Of a stretch of DNA of 47,682 bases, positions 27,154 through 35,543 are shown one piece after another. Positions within the stretch are counted from its first letter, which is position 1; every line of letters starts with the position of its first letter. A model generated the notes under the pieces. That model made no database searches and had not been told where the DNA came from. It saw nothing but the letters and a program-made list of their open reading frames with translations. A program made the translations under genes and the position numbers. This stretch comes from Bacteroidales bacterium (lineage in GTDB: Bacteria; Bacteroidota; Bacteroidia; Bacteroidales; UBA932): contig JAFTFV010000061.1 of the NCBI GenBank assembly GCA_017458265.1, positions 1 through 47,682 on the forward strand. Direction: 5' to 3'.

Positions 27154-28161
27154 ATGAAAAAAATCTATGTCGGCATCGACATCAGCAAAGAAAAGTGTAA
27201 TCTTTGCTTCCGTAGCGGTCTGGAGATTGTCCGCGAAGAAGAGTGTTCAAATGATGTAAAAGCCCTCAAGAAGGCCTTTAAAGCAGCGTTAAAAGTCCTT
27301 GGTGCGTCAGTGGATGAGGTCTTGGTCTGCGCCGAGTACACAGGCCGATACATCTACCCTCTGACCGTGGCCAGCCAGGAACTGGGCATCTTCCTCTGGA
27401 TGGATGACCCCACCCGCATCAAGAACTCCATGGGCCTCACCCGTGGAAAGAATGACGTCATTGACGCCGCCAGGATTGCCGAATATGCTTTCCGCTACAG
27501 CGACAAAGCTATCCGTTACTGCATCCCGGATGCCGCCCTGGTCTCCATGAAGAACCTACTGGCAGACCGCGAGTTCCTCCTCATCGACCGCAAAAGATAC
27601 CAGTCTCAACTCACTGATCAGAAGAAGTATATGGCTCCTAGCGACTTCAAACATAAGAACAGCAGATGGAACAAGGTCATAAGGTCCATTGACGAGCAGA
27701 TTGCAGCCATAGATGCCGAGATAGAATCGCTTATTGCAGCTGATCCGGTATTGACACGTCAGAAGGAACTTCTTGTAAGCATTGACGGCATTGGGGATCG
27801 CATCGCCATCAACATGATTGCCATAACCGGAGGCTTCACCCGCTTCCAGAATGCACGGCAGTTCTGCAGCTTCGCCGGACTCACGCCGTACAAGTACGAC
27901 TCCGGAACGTCAGTCCGCTCAAAGGCCAAGATATCCAAACGGGCTAACCAAACCATGAAAGCGCTGCTGCATCTCGCAGCCGTCGGAGCCGCCACACACA
28001 TGAAGGAGGGTGAATACAAAGACTATTATGAACGAAAAACCAAGGAGGGCAAACACGTTATGTGCGTGCTGAACGTTATCCGGGCAAAGCTCGTTCACCG
28101 AATGTTCTCAGTCATCAAACGAGATACAGAATACACAAAGGAATATAAACCTGCATGTTAA
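27154..28161 (+). CDS. IS110-family transposase
   Basis: 335 residues from the ATG at 27154 (MKKIYVGIDISKEKC); an in-frame ATG lies three codons earlier. An N-terminal RuvC-like DEDD domain has Asp9, Glu61, Asp101 and Asp104 (CAEYTG, KNDVIDAARIAEYA). A central coiled coil spans about 145-200. The C-terminal Transposase_20 domain (SIDGIGDRIAINMIAITGG, then SFAGLTPYKYDSG) contains the serine-rich segment with the nucleophile. It acts with a bridge RNA as a recombinase. It appears intact. Confidence 0.93.
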   Translation: MKKIYVGIDISKEKCNLCFRSGLEIVREEECSNDVKALKKAFKAALKVLGASVDEVLVCAEYTGRYIYPLTVASQELGIFLWMDDPTRIKNSMGLTRGKNDVIDAARIAEYAFRYSDKAIRYCIPDAALVSMKNLLADREFLLIDRKRYQSQLTDQKKYMAPSDFKHKNSRWNKVIRSIDEQIAAIDAEIESLIAADPVLTRQKELLVSIDGIGDRIAINMIAITGGFTRFQNARQFCSFAGLTPYKYDSGTSVRSKAKISKRANQTMKALLHLAAVGAATHMKEGEYKDYYERKTKEGKHVMCVLNVIRAKLVHRMFSVIKRDTEYTKEYKPAC

Positions 28162-28162
28162 A

Positions 28163-28210
28163 CGCTCCAGGGGTAGCCGCGCGGCCAGGGGCGGGACGCC
28201 CCTATGAGCG
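28163..28210 (+). other. Hairpins at the right end of the IS110 element
   Basis: AGGGGCG-GGA-CGCCCCT (28187-28203) is enclosed by CGCTC (28163-28167) and GAGCG (28206-28210). There is no U-tract, so this is more likely part of the element's end than a terminator. Confidence 0.4.
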
Positions 28211-28529
28211 CAATATATATCCACAAACTACACCGTTGAATCGAAGTGATGACCTATAACCCAACTTCTTTCCAAATCTTTTGGAAAATCCATAAGAATA
28301 GATACCAATTTTTTCCATTACACCACCCTATTTTTTTGATTATTTTATTTAACTATTTGGCTATTAGTAAATTAAATTGCAATAAATAATCGCGTCCCCT
28401 TAGACTCATTATATAAGAACACGACTTACTTTTGTAAAACGAAACCCGATAACTTGGATTTCTCCAGAGGTTACCGGGAATAAACATTACAAAGTTAGCA
28501 ATTATATTTATGAAACAAACAATTTTCCT
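28211..28529. other. AT-rich intergenic region before the Abi-like gene
   Basis: No gene is seen. On the plus strand TACTTTTG (28427-28434) could be a -7 box for the next gene. It is followed by an imperfect hairpin at 28445-28478 (CCCGATAAC pairing with GTTACCGGG). The rest is AT-rich and without recognisable structure. Confidence 0.4.
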
Positions 28530-29219
28530 ATGGATTTCAATACTTTCCAAAATGTAATATCGAAAGAACGTCTGAAACGATATGTTGATGCATGTGATGG
28601 AAATAAGCGAAAAGGCATTACTCTTTACCGATACAATCTAAGTCTATCAAGCGAGATGTTAAAGATTATTAGTTGCTTCGAGGTGGCTCTACGGAACCGT
28701 ATTGATAAGACTCTGGTTCCCATATTGGGGAGAGATTGGTTAAGAGACAGTTGCCTGGCTGGAGGAATATTCGATAATCCAAAAACCAACAGCACAAAAA
28801 CGATAATATGTAAAGCATATAATGGCCTGTTAAAAGAAGGCCTTTATACACCGACCAAATTGATGGCAGAAATGGAATTTGGAGTATGGAAGTACATGTT
28901 CTCTGGGCCACAGTATTATGCTACAGGGCAAAACTTGCTAACCATATTCCCTAAAAAACCAAAATCGACACCATTCTTGAGCATTGACAACAAACATATT
29001 TTTAACGAGTTAGACAGAATAAACCAGATACGTAATCGGATAGCCCATCATGAGCCGATTTGCTTCATGACGCATCTGCCCAAGAAATCAGTAACATATG
29101 CTCAGAATGAATACAGCCGCATTCTAAAACTACTTTCATGGATGAATATAGATAGTAGGGGTTTATTGTTTGGACTAGATCATGTGCGCCCGATTTGCAA
29201 CAAGATTATGTCAATCTGA
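28530..29219 (+). CDS. Abi-family (AbiD/F-like) protein
   Basis: 229 residues. The C-terminal motif RNRIAHHEP (from Arg168) is the HEPN-type R-x4-H signature of Abi_2 proteins, and an N-terminal [16 protein letters not shown] segment matches the same family. Such proteins are RNases or RNA-binding factors linked to abortive phage infection. The gene is visibly more AT-rich than its neighbours and lies beside the IS110 element, so horizontal acquisition is likely. There is no partner antitoxin. An antiphage role is inferred from the family only. Confidence 0.75.
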   Translation: MDFNTFQNVISKERLKRYVDACDGNKRKGITLYRYNLSLSSEMLKIISCFEVALRNRIDKTLVPILGRDWLRDSCLAGGIFDNPKTNSTKTIICKAYNGLLKEGLYTPTKLMAEMEFGVWKYMFSGPQYYATGQNLLTIFPKKPKSTPFLSIDNKHIFNELDRINQIRNRIAHHEPICFMTHLPKKSVTYAQNEYSRILKLLSWMNIDSRGLLFGLDHVRPICNKIMSI

Positions 29220-29258
29220 AAGCAACCTTTTACATTTTTGAAAATGGAATACTGAAAT

Positions 29259-29290
29259 TTTGTATTACGGAAATAATTCCCTATCTTTGC
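29259..29290 (+). promoter_or_regulatory. Promoter of rpsO
   Basis: TTTG (29259-29262), 19 bp, TATCTTTGC (29282-29290): a consensus Bacteroidota promoter. It leaves a leader of about 55 nt before rpsO, where S15 could regulate its own translation. Confidence 0.75.
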
Positions 29291-29350
29291 ACGCTTTTTA
29301 TGGGACGGTCTCATAAGGAGCCAATAACACCAAACAAAACTCATTGCATC

Positions 29351-29626
29351 ATGGCAGAATATTTACAGCCTGAGAAAAAGCAAGAGATTTTCGCGAAGTA
29401 CGGGAAGTCCAATAAGGACACCGGCTCTCCTGAGAGTCAGGTTGCTTTATTTTCCTACCGTATCGCTCACCTTACAGAGCACGTGAAGAAGAACAAGAAA
29501 GACGTGGTTACACGCCGCAGCCTTCTTCGCCTGGTCAGCAAGCGCCGCCAGCTTCTGAACTACCTTCAGAAAGTTGACATCGAGAGATACAGGGCTATCG
29601 TGAAGGAGCTTGGTCTCCGCCGATAA
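29351..29626 (+). CDS. rpsO: 30S ribosomal protein S15
   Basis: 91 residues starting at the ATG at 29351 ([20 protein letters not shown]); the frame is open further upstream but those codons precede and include the promoter. Family motifs are [15 protein letters not shown] and [18 protein letters not shown]. It binds 16S rRNA helices 20-22 early in 30S assembly. It is followed by an intrinsic terminator and then pnp, the same gene pair as in E. coli. Confidence 0.96.
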   Translation: MAEYLQPEKKQEIFAKYGKSNKDTGSPESQVALFSYRIAHLTEHVKKNKKDVVTRRSLLRLVSKRRQLLNYLQKVDIERYRAIVKELGLRR

Positions 29627-29645
29627 GCGCACAGGAAAACAGAAC

Positions 29646-29680
29646 GGGGGTACGGATGCAAGGCATCCTGCCCCTTTTTT
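29646..29680 (+). terminator. Intrinsic terminator of rpsO
   Basis: GGGG...GGATGC-AAG-GCATCC...CCCC followed by six T. It separates rpsO from pnp, perhaps with partial read-through. Confidence 0.8.
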
Positions 29681-29694
29681 CAGTAAAAAAAGAT

Positions 29695-29711
29695 GCCCGG
29701 ACGGTCCGGGC
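29695..29711 (+). promoter_or_regulatory. Hairpin in the pnp leader
   Basis: GCCCGGA-CGG-TCCGGGC, a 7-bp GC hairpin ending 22 nt before the pnp ATG and without a U-tract. It could be a processing or autoregulation site like the pnp leader stem of E. coli; this is inferred from position. Confidence 0.4.
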
Positions 29712-29733
29712 ACATGAAGATAAGACGTAACAG

Positions 29734-32067
29734 ATGAACATTATCAAAAAGACTATCACCCTGCCTGACGGCCGCGTGATTGAGATTGAGACCGGAAAAC
29801 TGGCCAAGCAGGCCGCCGGCTCAGCAGTAGTGAAAATGGGCGGCACCATGCTGCTCGCAACCGTAACCTGCGCAACAGAGGTAAAGGAAGGCACAGACTT
29901 CATGCCCCTCACCGTGGATTACCGTGAAAAGTATTATGCCGCCGGCCGTTTCCCCGGAGGTTTCCTCAAGAGGGAGAGCCGTCCTTCAGACTATGAGGTG
30001 CTTGTAGCACGTCTGGTAGACCGCCCCATCCGCCCGCTGTGGCCCTCTGACTTCCACCTGGAAGTATTCGTGAACGTTATGCTCATTTCTGCAGAAAAGG
30101 ACATCCAGCCCGACGCCCTCGCAGGCCTTGCAGCATCTGCAGCACTCGCAACCAGCGACCTCCCCTTCGGCGGTCCCGTAAGCGAAGTCCGCGTATCACG
30201 CATTGACGGAAAATTCGTAATCAACCCCGGCTTCGAGGACAACAAGAGGGCTGACCTTGACCTCATGGTTGCCGCTACCGAGGAAAATATCATGATGGTT
30301 GAAGGTGAGATGAACGAGGTTTCAGAGCACGACATGCTCGAGGCCATCAAGTTCGCCCACGAAGAAATCAAGAAGCACTGCCGCGTTCAGAAGGAGCTCA
30401 TGCAGGAACTTGGAACAGACGTCAACAAGAGGGACTATCCTCACGACGAAGAAGACGAGGCCCTGAAGACCGCCGTTCACGAGGCTTGCTACAACAAGTG
30501 CTACGAGCTTGCAAAGAGCGCAAAGCCCAAGCACGAGCGCGAAGACGGCTTCAACGCCATCCGCGACGAATTCAAGGCACAGTTCTCTGAGGAAGACATC
30601 GAGCTCAAGGGTGCCATGATTGACCGTTACTATCACGATGTAGAGAAAGAGGCCATGCGCAACCTCGTTCTCGATGAAGGCAAGCGCCTTGACGGCCGCG
30701 CCACCAACGAAGTTCGCCCCATCTGGTGCGAGGTTGACTACCTCCCCTGCGCACACGGCAGCGCAATCTTCACCCGTGGTGAAACCCAGTCCCTTGCTAC
30801 CGTTACCCTGGGCACCAAGATGGACATGAAGGAGATGGACGAGGTCCTCATCCAGGACGACCAGCAGTTCGTTCTCCACTACAACTTCCCTCCTTTCGCA
30901 ACAGGTGAGGCAAAGCCCCAGCGCAGCACCGGACGCCGCGAAATCGGCCACGGCAACCTTGCAATGCGCGCTCTCAAGCCCGTCATCCCTACAGCTCCTG
31001 AATTCCCTTACGCTGTACGCGTAGTTTCCGATATCCTCGAGTCCAACGGTTCATCCTCCATGGCATCTGTCTGCGGTGGCTGCCTTGCCCTCATGGATGC
31101 AGGTGTCCAGATCAAGAAGCCTGTTGCAGGTGTTGCAATGGGTCTTATCACCGACGCAGAACGTCCCAACGACCGTTACGCCATCCTTACCGACATCCTC
31201 GGTGACGAAGATCACCTTGGCGACATGGACTTCAAGGTAACCGGTACCAAGGACGGTATCACCGCCACCCAGATGGATATCAAGGTTGACGGTCTCAGCT
31301 ATGAGGTTCTCGAGAAGGCTCTCGAGCAGGCACGTCAGGGCCGTCTCCACATCATGGGAGAAATGCTCAAGACCATCCCTGCACCCCGTGAGGACTTCAA
31401 GCCCTTCGTTCCCCGCATGGTCCAGATCGAGGTTGCTTCCGAGTTCATCGGCGCAATCATCGGCAAGGGCGGCGAGACCATCCAGGGCATGCAGAAGGAA
31501 TTCGGCACCGTCATCACTATCGAAGAAGTTGACAACGGCGACGGCACAACCAAGGGTGTTGTCGATATCTTCGGCTCCGACAAAGCTGCCATGGATGCAA
31601 CCCTCGAGCGCATCAAGGGCATCTGCGCAGTTCCCGAGGCCGGCCAGACCTACCACGGAAAGGTTGTCTCCATCCTGGACTTCGGTGCATTTATCGAAAT
31701 CCTCCCCGGCAAGGAAGGCCTTCTCCATGTGAGCGAGATCGCCTGGACAAAGACAGAGAATGTTGCCGATGTCCTCAAGGTTGGTGACGAGGTTGACGTA
31801 AAGCTCCTCGAAATCGACGCCAAGACCGGCAAGATGCGTCTTTCCATGCGCGCCCTCACCGAAAAACCCGAAGGCTATGTAGAGCCCAAGCGCGCTCCCC
31901 GCGGAGACCGCAAGGATTCTGACCGCGGCCCTCGCCGCGACGGTGACCGCAAGCCCCGCCGTGAAGGCGACCGTGGCGACCGCAAAGACCAGCGCTCCTC
32001 CGACAAGCCCCGCCGTCCCCGCTTCGAGGACAACGAGCCCAAGACCTCAGAGCCTGACGTGTTCTAA
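29734..32067 (+). CDS. pnp: Polyribonucleotide nucleotidyltransferase (PNPase)
   Basis: 777 residues. Two RNase PH-like domains: the first at about 1-230, and the second, active one at about 310-550 with [16 protein letters not shown] and its catalytic aspartates. They are followed by a KH domain ([17 protein letters not shown]) and an S1 domain (about 630-705). A basic tail of about 60 residues, with repeated R, D, G and K, is typical of Bacteroidota. It degrades RNA 3' to 5' with phosphate. It is probably transcribed with rpsO by read-through. Confidence 0.96.
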   Translation: MNIIKKTITLPDGRVIEIETGKLAKQAAGSAVVKMGGTMLLATVTCATEVKEGTDFMPLTVDYREKYYAAGRFPGGFLKRESRPSDYEVLVARLVDRPIRPLWPSDFHLEVFVNVMLISAEKDIQPDALAGLAASAALATSDLPFGGPVSEVRVSRIDGKFVINPGFEDNKRADLDLMVAATEENIMMVEGEMNEVSEHDMLEAIKFAHEEIKKHCRVQKELMQELGTDVNKRDYPHDEEDEALKTAVHEACYNKCYELAKSAKPKHEREDGFNAIRDEFKAQFSEEDIELKGAMIDRYYHDVEKEAMRNLVLDEGKRLDGRATNEVRPIWCEVDYLPCAHGSAIFTRGETQSLATVTLGTKMDMKEMDEVLIQDDQQFVLHYNFPPFATGEAKPQRSTGRREIGHGNLAMRALKPVIPTAPEFPYAVRVVSDILESNGSSSMASVCGGCLALMDAGVQIKKPVAGVAMGLITDAERPNDRYAILTDILGDEDHLGDMDFKVTGTKDGITATQMDIKVDGLSYEVLEKALEQARQGRLHIMGEMLKTIPAPREDFKPFVPRMVQIEVASEFIGAIIGKGGETIQGMQKEFGTVITIEEVDNGDGTTKGVVDIFGSDKAAMDATLERIKGICAVPEAGQTYHGKVVSILDFGAFIEILPGKEGLLHVSEIAWTKTENVADVLKVGDEVDVKLLEIDAKTGKMRLSMRALTEKPEGYVEPKRAPRGDRKDSDRGPRRDGDRKPRREGDRGDRKDQRSSDKPRRPRFEDNEPKTSEPDVF

Positions 32068-32071
32068 GGAA

Positions 32072-32998
32072 TCAGAACTGATATAATTCATTGGACAGGG
32101 TGGTAGAAATACCATCCTGTTCTTTTATGGGAAGAATCCGGGAGGCAAAAAGATATCGGCCGGTGTTGTAGGCGTCGTAGAGGGGGTCATCGGCATTGAA
32201 GCTGCCGATTTTCACGAGGCCCAGGCTGTGGATGAAGCGGCCACCGCCGATGTAGATGCCGACGTGGGAGACACGGGGTGTTTCACCGTCCCATCGGCCG
32301 AAAAAGACAAGGTCTCCTTTCTCAAGGGCCGACAGTCCCAGCACCCGCTCACCTGTACGCGACTGCGGACCGGCATCGCGGGGGATGATGACATCGTGCA
32401 TGAAGAGGACGGTGCGCACGAAGCCGCTGCAGTCCATGCCTTTGGGGGACATTCCCGCCCAGAGGTAAGGGAATCCGTTCATGGAAAGGGCGGTGGCGAC
32501 GATGGCATCGGCACTCTTGTCAATGCCCTTGCGCCAGTCTTCTTCCAGGGAGGCATCGGCCTTGGAGATGAGGCCGGTCCGGCCGTCCGGAAGGGCAACT
32601 TTATATGAACAGCCCTTTTTGCCGATATATCTGAGCCTGGAGCCGGCAACAACGTCGCAGACAGTCTCCTTTCCGTTTTTCACAACGCTCCAGAGGGCGG
32701 TCACAACCACCTTGGGAGCTGCGTTCCACTCATGGAGTTCCTCTGCCGACATATAGGCTATTGCGTCCTTATGCACCCAGCCGGTGTAGGTGTCCGGCGT
32801 CTGGACCTCCGGCCAGTTGTACTCCCCACCCCGCTGCAGAATCCTGAGCGGAGTTCCCATGATAGCCTGGGACACCATCTCTGCGCTGTACTGGGGAACA
32901 TCCCTCAAGTTGCAGACTGAGATATTCACAACTCCATATTCCTGTGCCGATGCGATTGTGCCGATAAGAATAGCCACGGCCGCAAATAGTCTTTTCAT
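32072..32998 (-). CDS. Secreted NlpC/P60 cysteine peptidase with SH3 domains
   Basis: 308 residues from the ATG at 32998; the frame extends 60 codons upstream into the HAD gene with non-homologous sequence. Signal peptide 1-18 (cleavage near ASAQ). Two SH3-like segments lie at about 20-80 and 95-150. The C-terminal NlpC/P60 domain has catalytic Cys190 (MDCSGFVR), His245 (SHVGIYIGGG) and His257. It is likely a gamma-D-Glu-diamino acid endopeptidase that cuts peptidoglycan stems. It overlaps the upstream HAD gene by 4 bp. Confidence 0.88.
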   Translation of the reverse strand: MKRLFAAVAILIGTIASAQEYGVVNISVCNLRDVPQYSAEMVSQAIMGTPLRILQRGGEYNWPEVQTPDTYTGWVHKDAIAYMSAEELHEWNAAPKVVVTALWSVVKNGKETVCDVVAGSRLRYIGKKGCSYKVALPDGRTGLISKADASLEEDWRKGIDKSADAIVATALSMNGFPYLWAGMSPKGMDCSGFVRTVLFMHDVIIPRDAGPQSRTGERVLGLSALEKGDLVFFGRWDGETPRVSHVGIYIGGGRFIHSLGLVKIGSFNADDPLYDAYNTGRYLFASRILPIKEQDGISTTLSNELYQF

Positions 32999-33609
32999 CT
33001 GAAATCCGGTATTTGAATGTCTGAAAGGTCTTTTATTTCTTCTGCAGGATGCGCTGTAGTCACGCCGATGGTGAACATTCCTGCCGCCTGCGCCGCCTTG
33101 AGTCCGTTGATGCTGTCCTCGAAGACCGCACAGTCCCTGATGTCCATGCCAAGTTTCTTTGCCGCCAGCAAATAACACTGAGGAGACGGTTTACTCTCCG
33201 TGAAATCCTCGGCCATAAGAATGGCATCGAAGTATCCTTTGAATTCCGGATGCGCCCTGTAAACGCTTTGCATCTTCTCCAGATTGCTGGACGTAACCAC
33301 GGCCGTTTTAACGCCCCTCTTGCGAAGCCCCGTCACAAACTCCTGGAAACCCGGCACATATATATATGGCATTTTGCTCTCGAACTCATTGAGTTCCTCA
33401 AACACCACGGGCCTCTCCTTCTCAAGATCCCCGCTGAAAAGTATGTTATAGGTCTGGAACAACGTCGTTCCCTTGATACTCTCCGTCCTTGCTTCCGGAT
33501 CCGGGTAATACCTTGACAGAACTCTGCCCCAGAATATTGTGTATTGCGGTTCGGTGTCAAAAATGACCCCGTCAAGATCAAACAACGCCGCCTTGTGATT
33601 GAATTCCAT
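32995..33609 (-). CDS. HAD-superfamily phosphatase, beta-phosphoglucomutase-like
   Basis: 204 residues. Motif I DLDG (Asp11, Asp13), motif II TSSNL, and a C-terminal FEDSINGLKAAQAAGM motif are typical of the subfamily I beta-phosphoglucomutase/phosphatase group. A four-helix cap lies at about 18-85. It probably dephosphorylates a sugar phosphate; the substrate cannot be named. It is the first gene of a two-gene operon with the NlpC/P60 hydrolase. The box TAATTTTG ends 7 nt before its ATG. Confidence 0.85.
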   Translation of the reverse strand: MEFNHKAALFDLDGVIFDTEPQYTIFWGRVLSRYYPDPEARTESIKGTTLFQTYNILFSGDLEKERPVVFEELNEFESKMPYIYVPGFQEFVTGLRKRGVKTAVVTSSNLEKMQSVYRAHPEFKGYFDAILMAEDFTESKPSPQCYLLAAKKLGMDIRDCAVFEDSINGLKAAQAAGMFTIGVTTAHPAEEIKDLSDIQIPDFR

Positions 33610-33616
33610 AATAATG

Positions 33617-33624
33617 CAAAATTA
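33617..33624 (-). promoter_or_regulatory. -7 box of the HAD gene
   Basis: TAATTTTG on the minus strand, 7 nt before the ATG. It is back to back with the tRNA-Ser box on the other strand. Confidence 0.45.
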
Positions 33625-33636
33625 ACAAAAAATCCT

Positions 33637-33645
33637 TATATTTGC
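33637..33645 (+). promoter_or_regulatory. -7 box of tRNA-Ser(CGA)
   Basis: TATATTTGC, 13 nt before the tRNA. A -33 match at the right distance is not seen. Confidence 0.5.
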
Positions 33646-33658
33646 AGTCCCTTAACCC

Positions 33659-33745
33659 GGTGGGGTGTCCGAGTGGTTGAAGGAGCCTGCCTCGAAAACA
33701 GGTGTACGGGTGACCGTATCGGGGGTTCGAATCCCTTCCCCACCG
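33659..33745 (+). tRNA. tRNA-Ser (anticodon CGA)
   Basis: An 87-nt class II tRNA. Acceptor GGTGGGG pairs with CCCCACC, discriminator G at 33745; loop CTCGAAA puts anticodon CGA at 33693-33695; a long variable arm and GTTCGAATC T-loop follow. CCA is not encoded. It reads UCG. A terminator-bearing multi-hairpin element starts directly after it. Confidence 0.95.
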
Positions 33746-33757
33746 CAAAAAGGAATG

Positions 33758-33786
33758 GCATCGCAGCGCAGCTGCGGTGCTTTTTT
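33758..33786 (+). terminator. Intrinsic terminator of tRNA-Ser(CGA)
   Basis: GCATCGCAG (33758-33766) pairs with CTGCGGTGC (33772-33780), 9 bp with one T-G pair, followed by six T. This is hairpin A of the element and competes with its outer and inner stems. Confidence 0.8.
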
Positions 33787-33829
33787 GATGACTGACCGTT
33801 GAAAGCTTGCTTTCAACGGCCAGACAGCG

Positions 33830-33863
33830 AAAAAGCATTGCGGCCACGAAGTGGTCGCAATGC
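33830..33863 (-). terminator. Oppositely oriented intrinsic terminator (hairpin C)
   Basis: On the minus strand a 13-bp stem (33863-33851 with 33847-33835, TTC loop) is followed by five T (33834-33830). It faces the tRNA terminator and would stop leftward transcription arriving from the sstT/SMR operon. Confidence 0.7.
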
Positions 33864-33977
33864 CATTCTATGCTTTGCAGGGCCCCGCGGCGAGCGGTCA
33901 GGGAAGTCGGAGCGAAGCGACGAAATCCTGGTGGGGAAGGTGCGTGGGGATTGAAGTCGGAGGGCGTCTAAATGAAC

Positions 33978-34301
33978 CTAACTCACCACCCGGAGCCCAA
34001 CCACCGAGGCAATCAGGGTGAAGATGAAAAACAGCCTCCAGAAACTTGCAGGCTCTTTGAAAACGAAAATACCCACGAGCACCGTTCCTACAGCGCCGAT
34101 GCCGGTCCATACCGGATATGCCGTGCCGATAGGAATAGCCTTCGACGCCTTTGCAAGCAGTATCATGCTCAGCGCCGACACCACCACAAAGCCGGCATAC
34201 CACCAGAAAGCCTCCCAGCCGGCGGCCATCTTGGCCTTTCCGAGGCAGAAAGTGAAGCCGCACTCACAGAGTCCGGCTATTATGAGAATAATCCAGTTCA
34301 T
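33978..34301 (-). CDS. Small multidrug resistance (SMR) family exporter
   Basis: 107 residues with four membrane helices. The essential glutamate is Glu13 (AGLCECGF), and AYPVWTGIGAVGTVLVGI is the SMR signature. The proteins work as antiparallel dimers that exchange protons for cations; the Gdx/SugE branch exports guanidinium. The subtype is not certain from sequence. It overlaps the 3' end of sstT by 4 bp, so the two are one operon. Confidence 0.88.
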   Translation of the reverse strand: MNWIILIIAGLCECGFTFCLGKAKMAAGWEAFWWYAGFVVVSALSMILLAKASKAIPIGTAYPVWTGIGAVGTVLVGIFVFKEPASFWRLFFIFTLIASVVGLRVVS

Positions 34302-35503
34302 TTCTGCTTCCTGTCTTTCATTTCTGCTGTTGCAGTAAAGAAAACGTCACTCGAAGAATTGAGCGCCGTCTCTACCGAATCCTGCACCACACCAATTATA
34401 AACCCAACGGCAACGGCCTGCATTGCTATATCTGAGGATATCCCGAAGAAAGAGCACGCCATGGGGACCAGAAGCAGCGAACCTCCGGCAACGCCGGATG
34501 CGCCGCAGGCGCCCAGTGTAGCCACAAGGCTCAGCAGCAGCGCAGCTCCGAATGACACCTGAATACCCATTGTATGCGCCACTGCCAGCGACAGCACCGT
34601 GATGGTCACGGCCGCACCGCTCATGTTTATGGTTGCCCCAAGCGGGATGCTCACGGAATAGAACTCTTCATCCAGGCCAAGTTTCCTGCAAAGCGTCATG
34701 TTCACCGGGATGTTCGCTGCCGATGAACGCGTAAAGAACGCATTGATACCGCTTTCCTTGAGGCACTGCCACAGAAGAGGATAAGGATTGGTTCCAAGAA
34801 GCAGGAAGTGAATCAGCGGATTCACCACCGCCCATGTGAACAGCATGCATCCCACAAGCAGCAGAAGCAGTTTTCCGTAGGTCGTAAATATATCCAGACC
34901 GCCCTCGGACACGGAAGTGAATACCAGGCCCAGGATACCGAAAGGAGCAAACTGGATGACCCAGGTAATGGCCAGGGAGACTACATCGGCAAGGTCGCTC
35001 ACGACGCGGAGGGTAGTCTCTCCCGCCTTTGCCTTGAGCGCAAGGCCGATGATTATGGCCCAGAACAATATGCCGATATAATTGGCCGTGGACACCGCCA
35101 TGAGCGGATTGTAGACCATATTGGAGAGAAGGCTCGTAAAAACCTCAGAAAGCGATCCTGGGGCAGCCGCCTGCGCCGCATCCTTCAAATCCAGCGTTAC
35201 CGGGAAGAAGAAACTTGCCGATACTGCCACCAGGGCTGCCGAAAAGGTGGCCCCCAGATACAGCATAATGACAGTCCTGAACCTTGCGCCCAGTCCCTTT
35301 CCGGCCTTGGAGATGGAAGACATCACCAGGACGGCGACAAGCACAGGAGCCAGCGCCTTGAGTGCGCTCACAAACACGGTTCCGAGGATTCCGATCCCCG
35401 TCCAGCCGGGCAGGACAAGGCCTAAAACGGCGCCAATTACCACGCCGGCGAGTATTCTCGCCACCAGACTTGTATCAGTCCACCACTTGAGCAGTTTTTT
35501 CAT
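34298..35503 (-). CDS. sstT: Serine/threonine:sodium symporter
   Basis: 401 residues, the DAACS fold with about eight helices and two re-entrant loops. SstT-like features are SSAANIPVNM (substrate loop) and the motif SIPLGATINMSGAAVTITVL. The N-terminus MKKLLKWWTDTSLVARILAG matches SstT. It imports Ser/Thr with Na+. It is the first gene of the operon with the SMR exporter; the box TATATTTG ends 7 nt before the ATG. Confidence 0.92.
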   Translation of the reverse strand: MKKLLKWWTDTSLVARILAGVVIGAVLGLVLPGWTGIGILGTVFVSALKALAPVLVAVLVMSSISKAGKGLGARFRTVIMLYLGATFSAALVAVSASFFFPVTLDLKDAAQAAAPGSLSEVFTSLLSNMVYNPLMAVSTANYIGILFWAIIIGLALKAKAGETTLRVVSDLADVVSLAITWVIQFAPFGILGLVFTSVSEGGLDIFTTYGKLLLLLVGCMLFTWAVVNPLIHFLLLGTNPYPLLWQCLKESGINAFFTRSSAANIPVNMTLCRKLGLDEEFYSVSIPLGATINMSGAAVTITVLSLAVAHTMGIQVSFGAALLLSLVATLGACGASGVAGGSLLLVPMACSFFGISSDIAMQAVAVGFIIGVVQDSVETALNSSSDVFFTATAEMKDRKQK

Positions 35504-35510
35504 ACAAATA

Positions 35511-35518
35511 CAAATATA
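35511..35518 (-). promoter_or_regulatory. -7 box of sstT
   Basis: TATATTTG on the minus strand, 7 nt before the ATG at 35503. It is divergent from the box at 35532. Confidence 0.45.
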
Positions 35519-35531
35519 AGGTATTTTTTGC

Positions 35532-35539
35532 TAAATTTG
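35532..35539 (+). promoter_or_regulatory. -7 box of the 35544 operon
   Basis: TAAATTTG, then CGGT and the ATG at 35544: a 4-nt gap, so a leaderless start is expected. Confidence 0.45.
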
Positions 35540-35543
35540 CGGT

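Larger units (their letters stand above)
26960..28210 (+). mobile_element. IS110-family insertion sequence (ends approximate)
   Basis: One DEDD transposase gene with about 190 bp of structured non-coding DNA before it and a hairpin-rich 50 bp after it. IS110 elements lack clear terminal inverted repeats, so the ends given are only estimates from where the luxS promoter stops and the downstream hairpin region finishes. No target duplication can be identified. Confidence 0.7.
33751..33928 (+). repeat. Multi-hairpin element 3' of tRNA-Ser(CGA)
   Basis: Outer stem P1 GAATGGCA (33753-33760) with TGCCATTC (33861-33868). Hairpin A CGCAG/CTGCG (33762-33776). Stem P2 TGCTTTTT (33778-33785) with AAAAAGCA (33830-33837). 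Inside P2 is hairpin B, an 11-bp stem at 33796-33819 around AAGCTTGCTT. Hairpin C (33838-33860) is TTGCGGCCAC-GAA-GTGGTCGCAA. After P1 comes CTATGCTTTGCAGG, then hairpin D with GTCGGAG and CGACGAAATCC (33906-33928). The flanks and D match the second tRNA-Ser element almost exactly, whereas the stems differ in sequence but keep pairing. Confidence 0.8.

Noticed and set aside
29195-29350. N-terminal extension of S15
   Set aside because: These codons span the rpsO promoter, and S15 proteins start at the MAEYL position.
32999-33178. 60 extra N-terminal codons of the NlpC/P60 frame
   Set aside because: They overlap the HAD gene, are non-homologous and basic, and the signal peptide begins at 32998.
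33659-33745. tRNA-Ser(CGA) as an att site of an integrated element
   Set aside because: No integrase gene or duplicated tRNA 3' end is found nearby; the two tRNA-Ser tails share sequence because they carry the same hairpin element.
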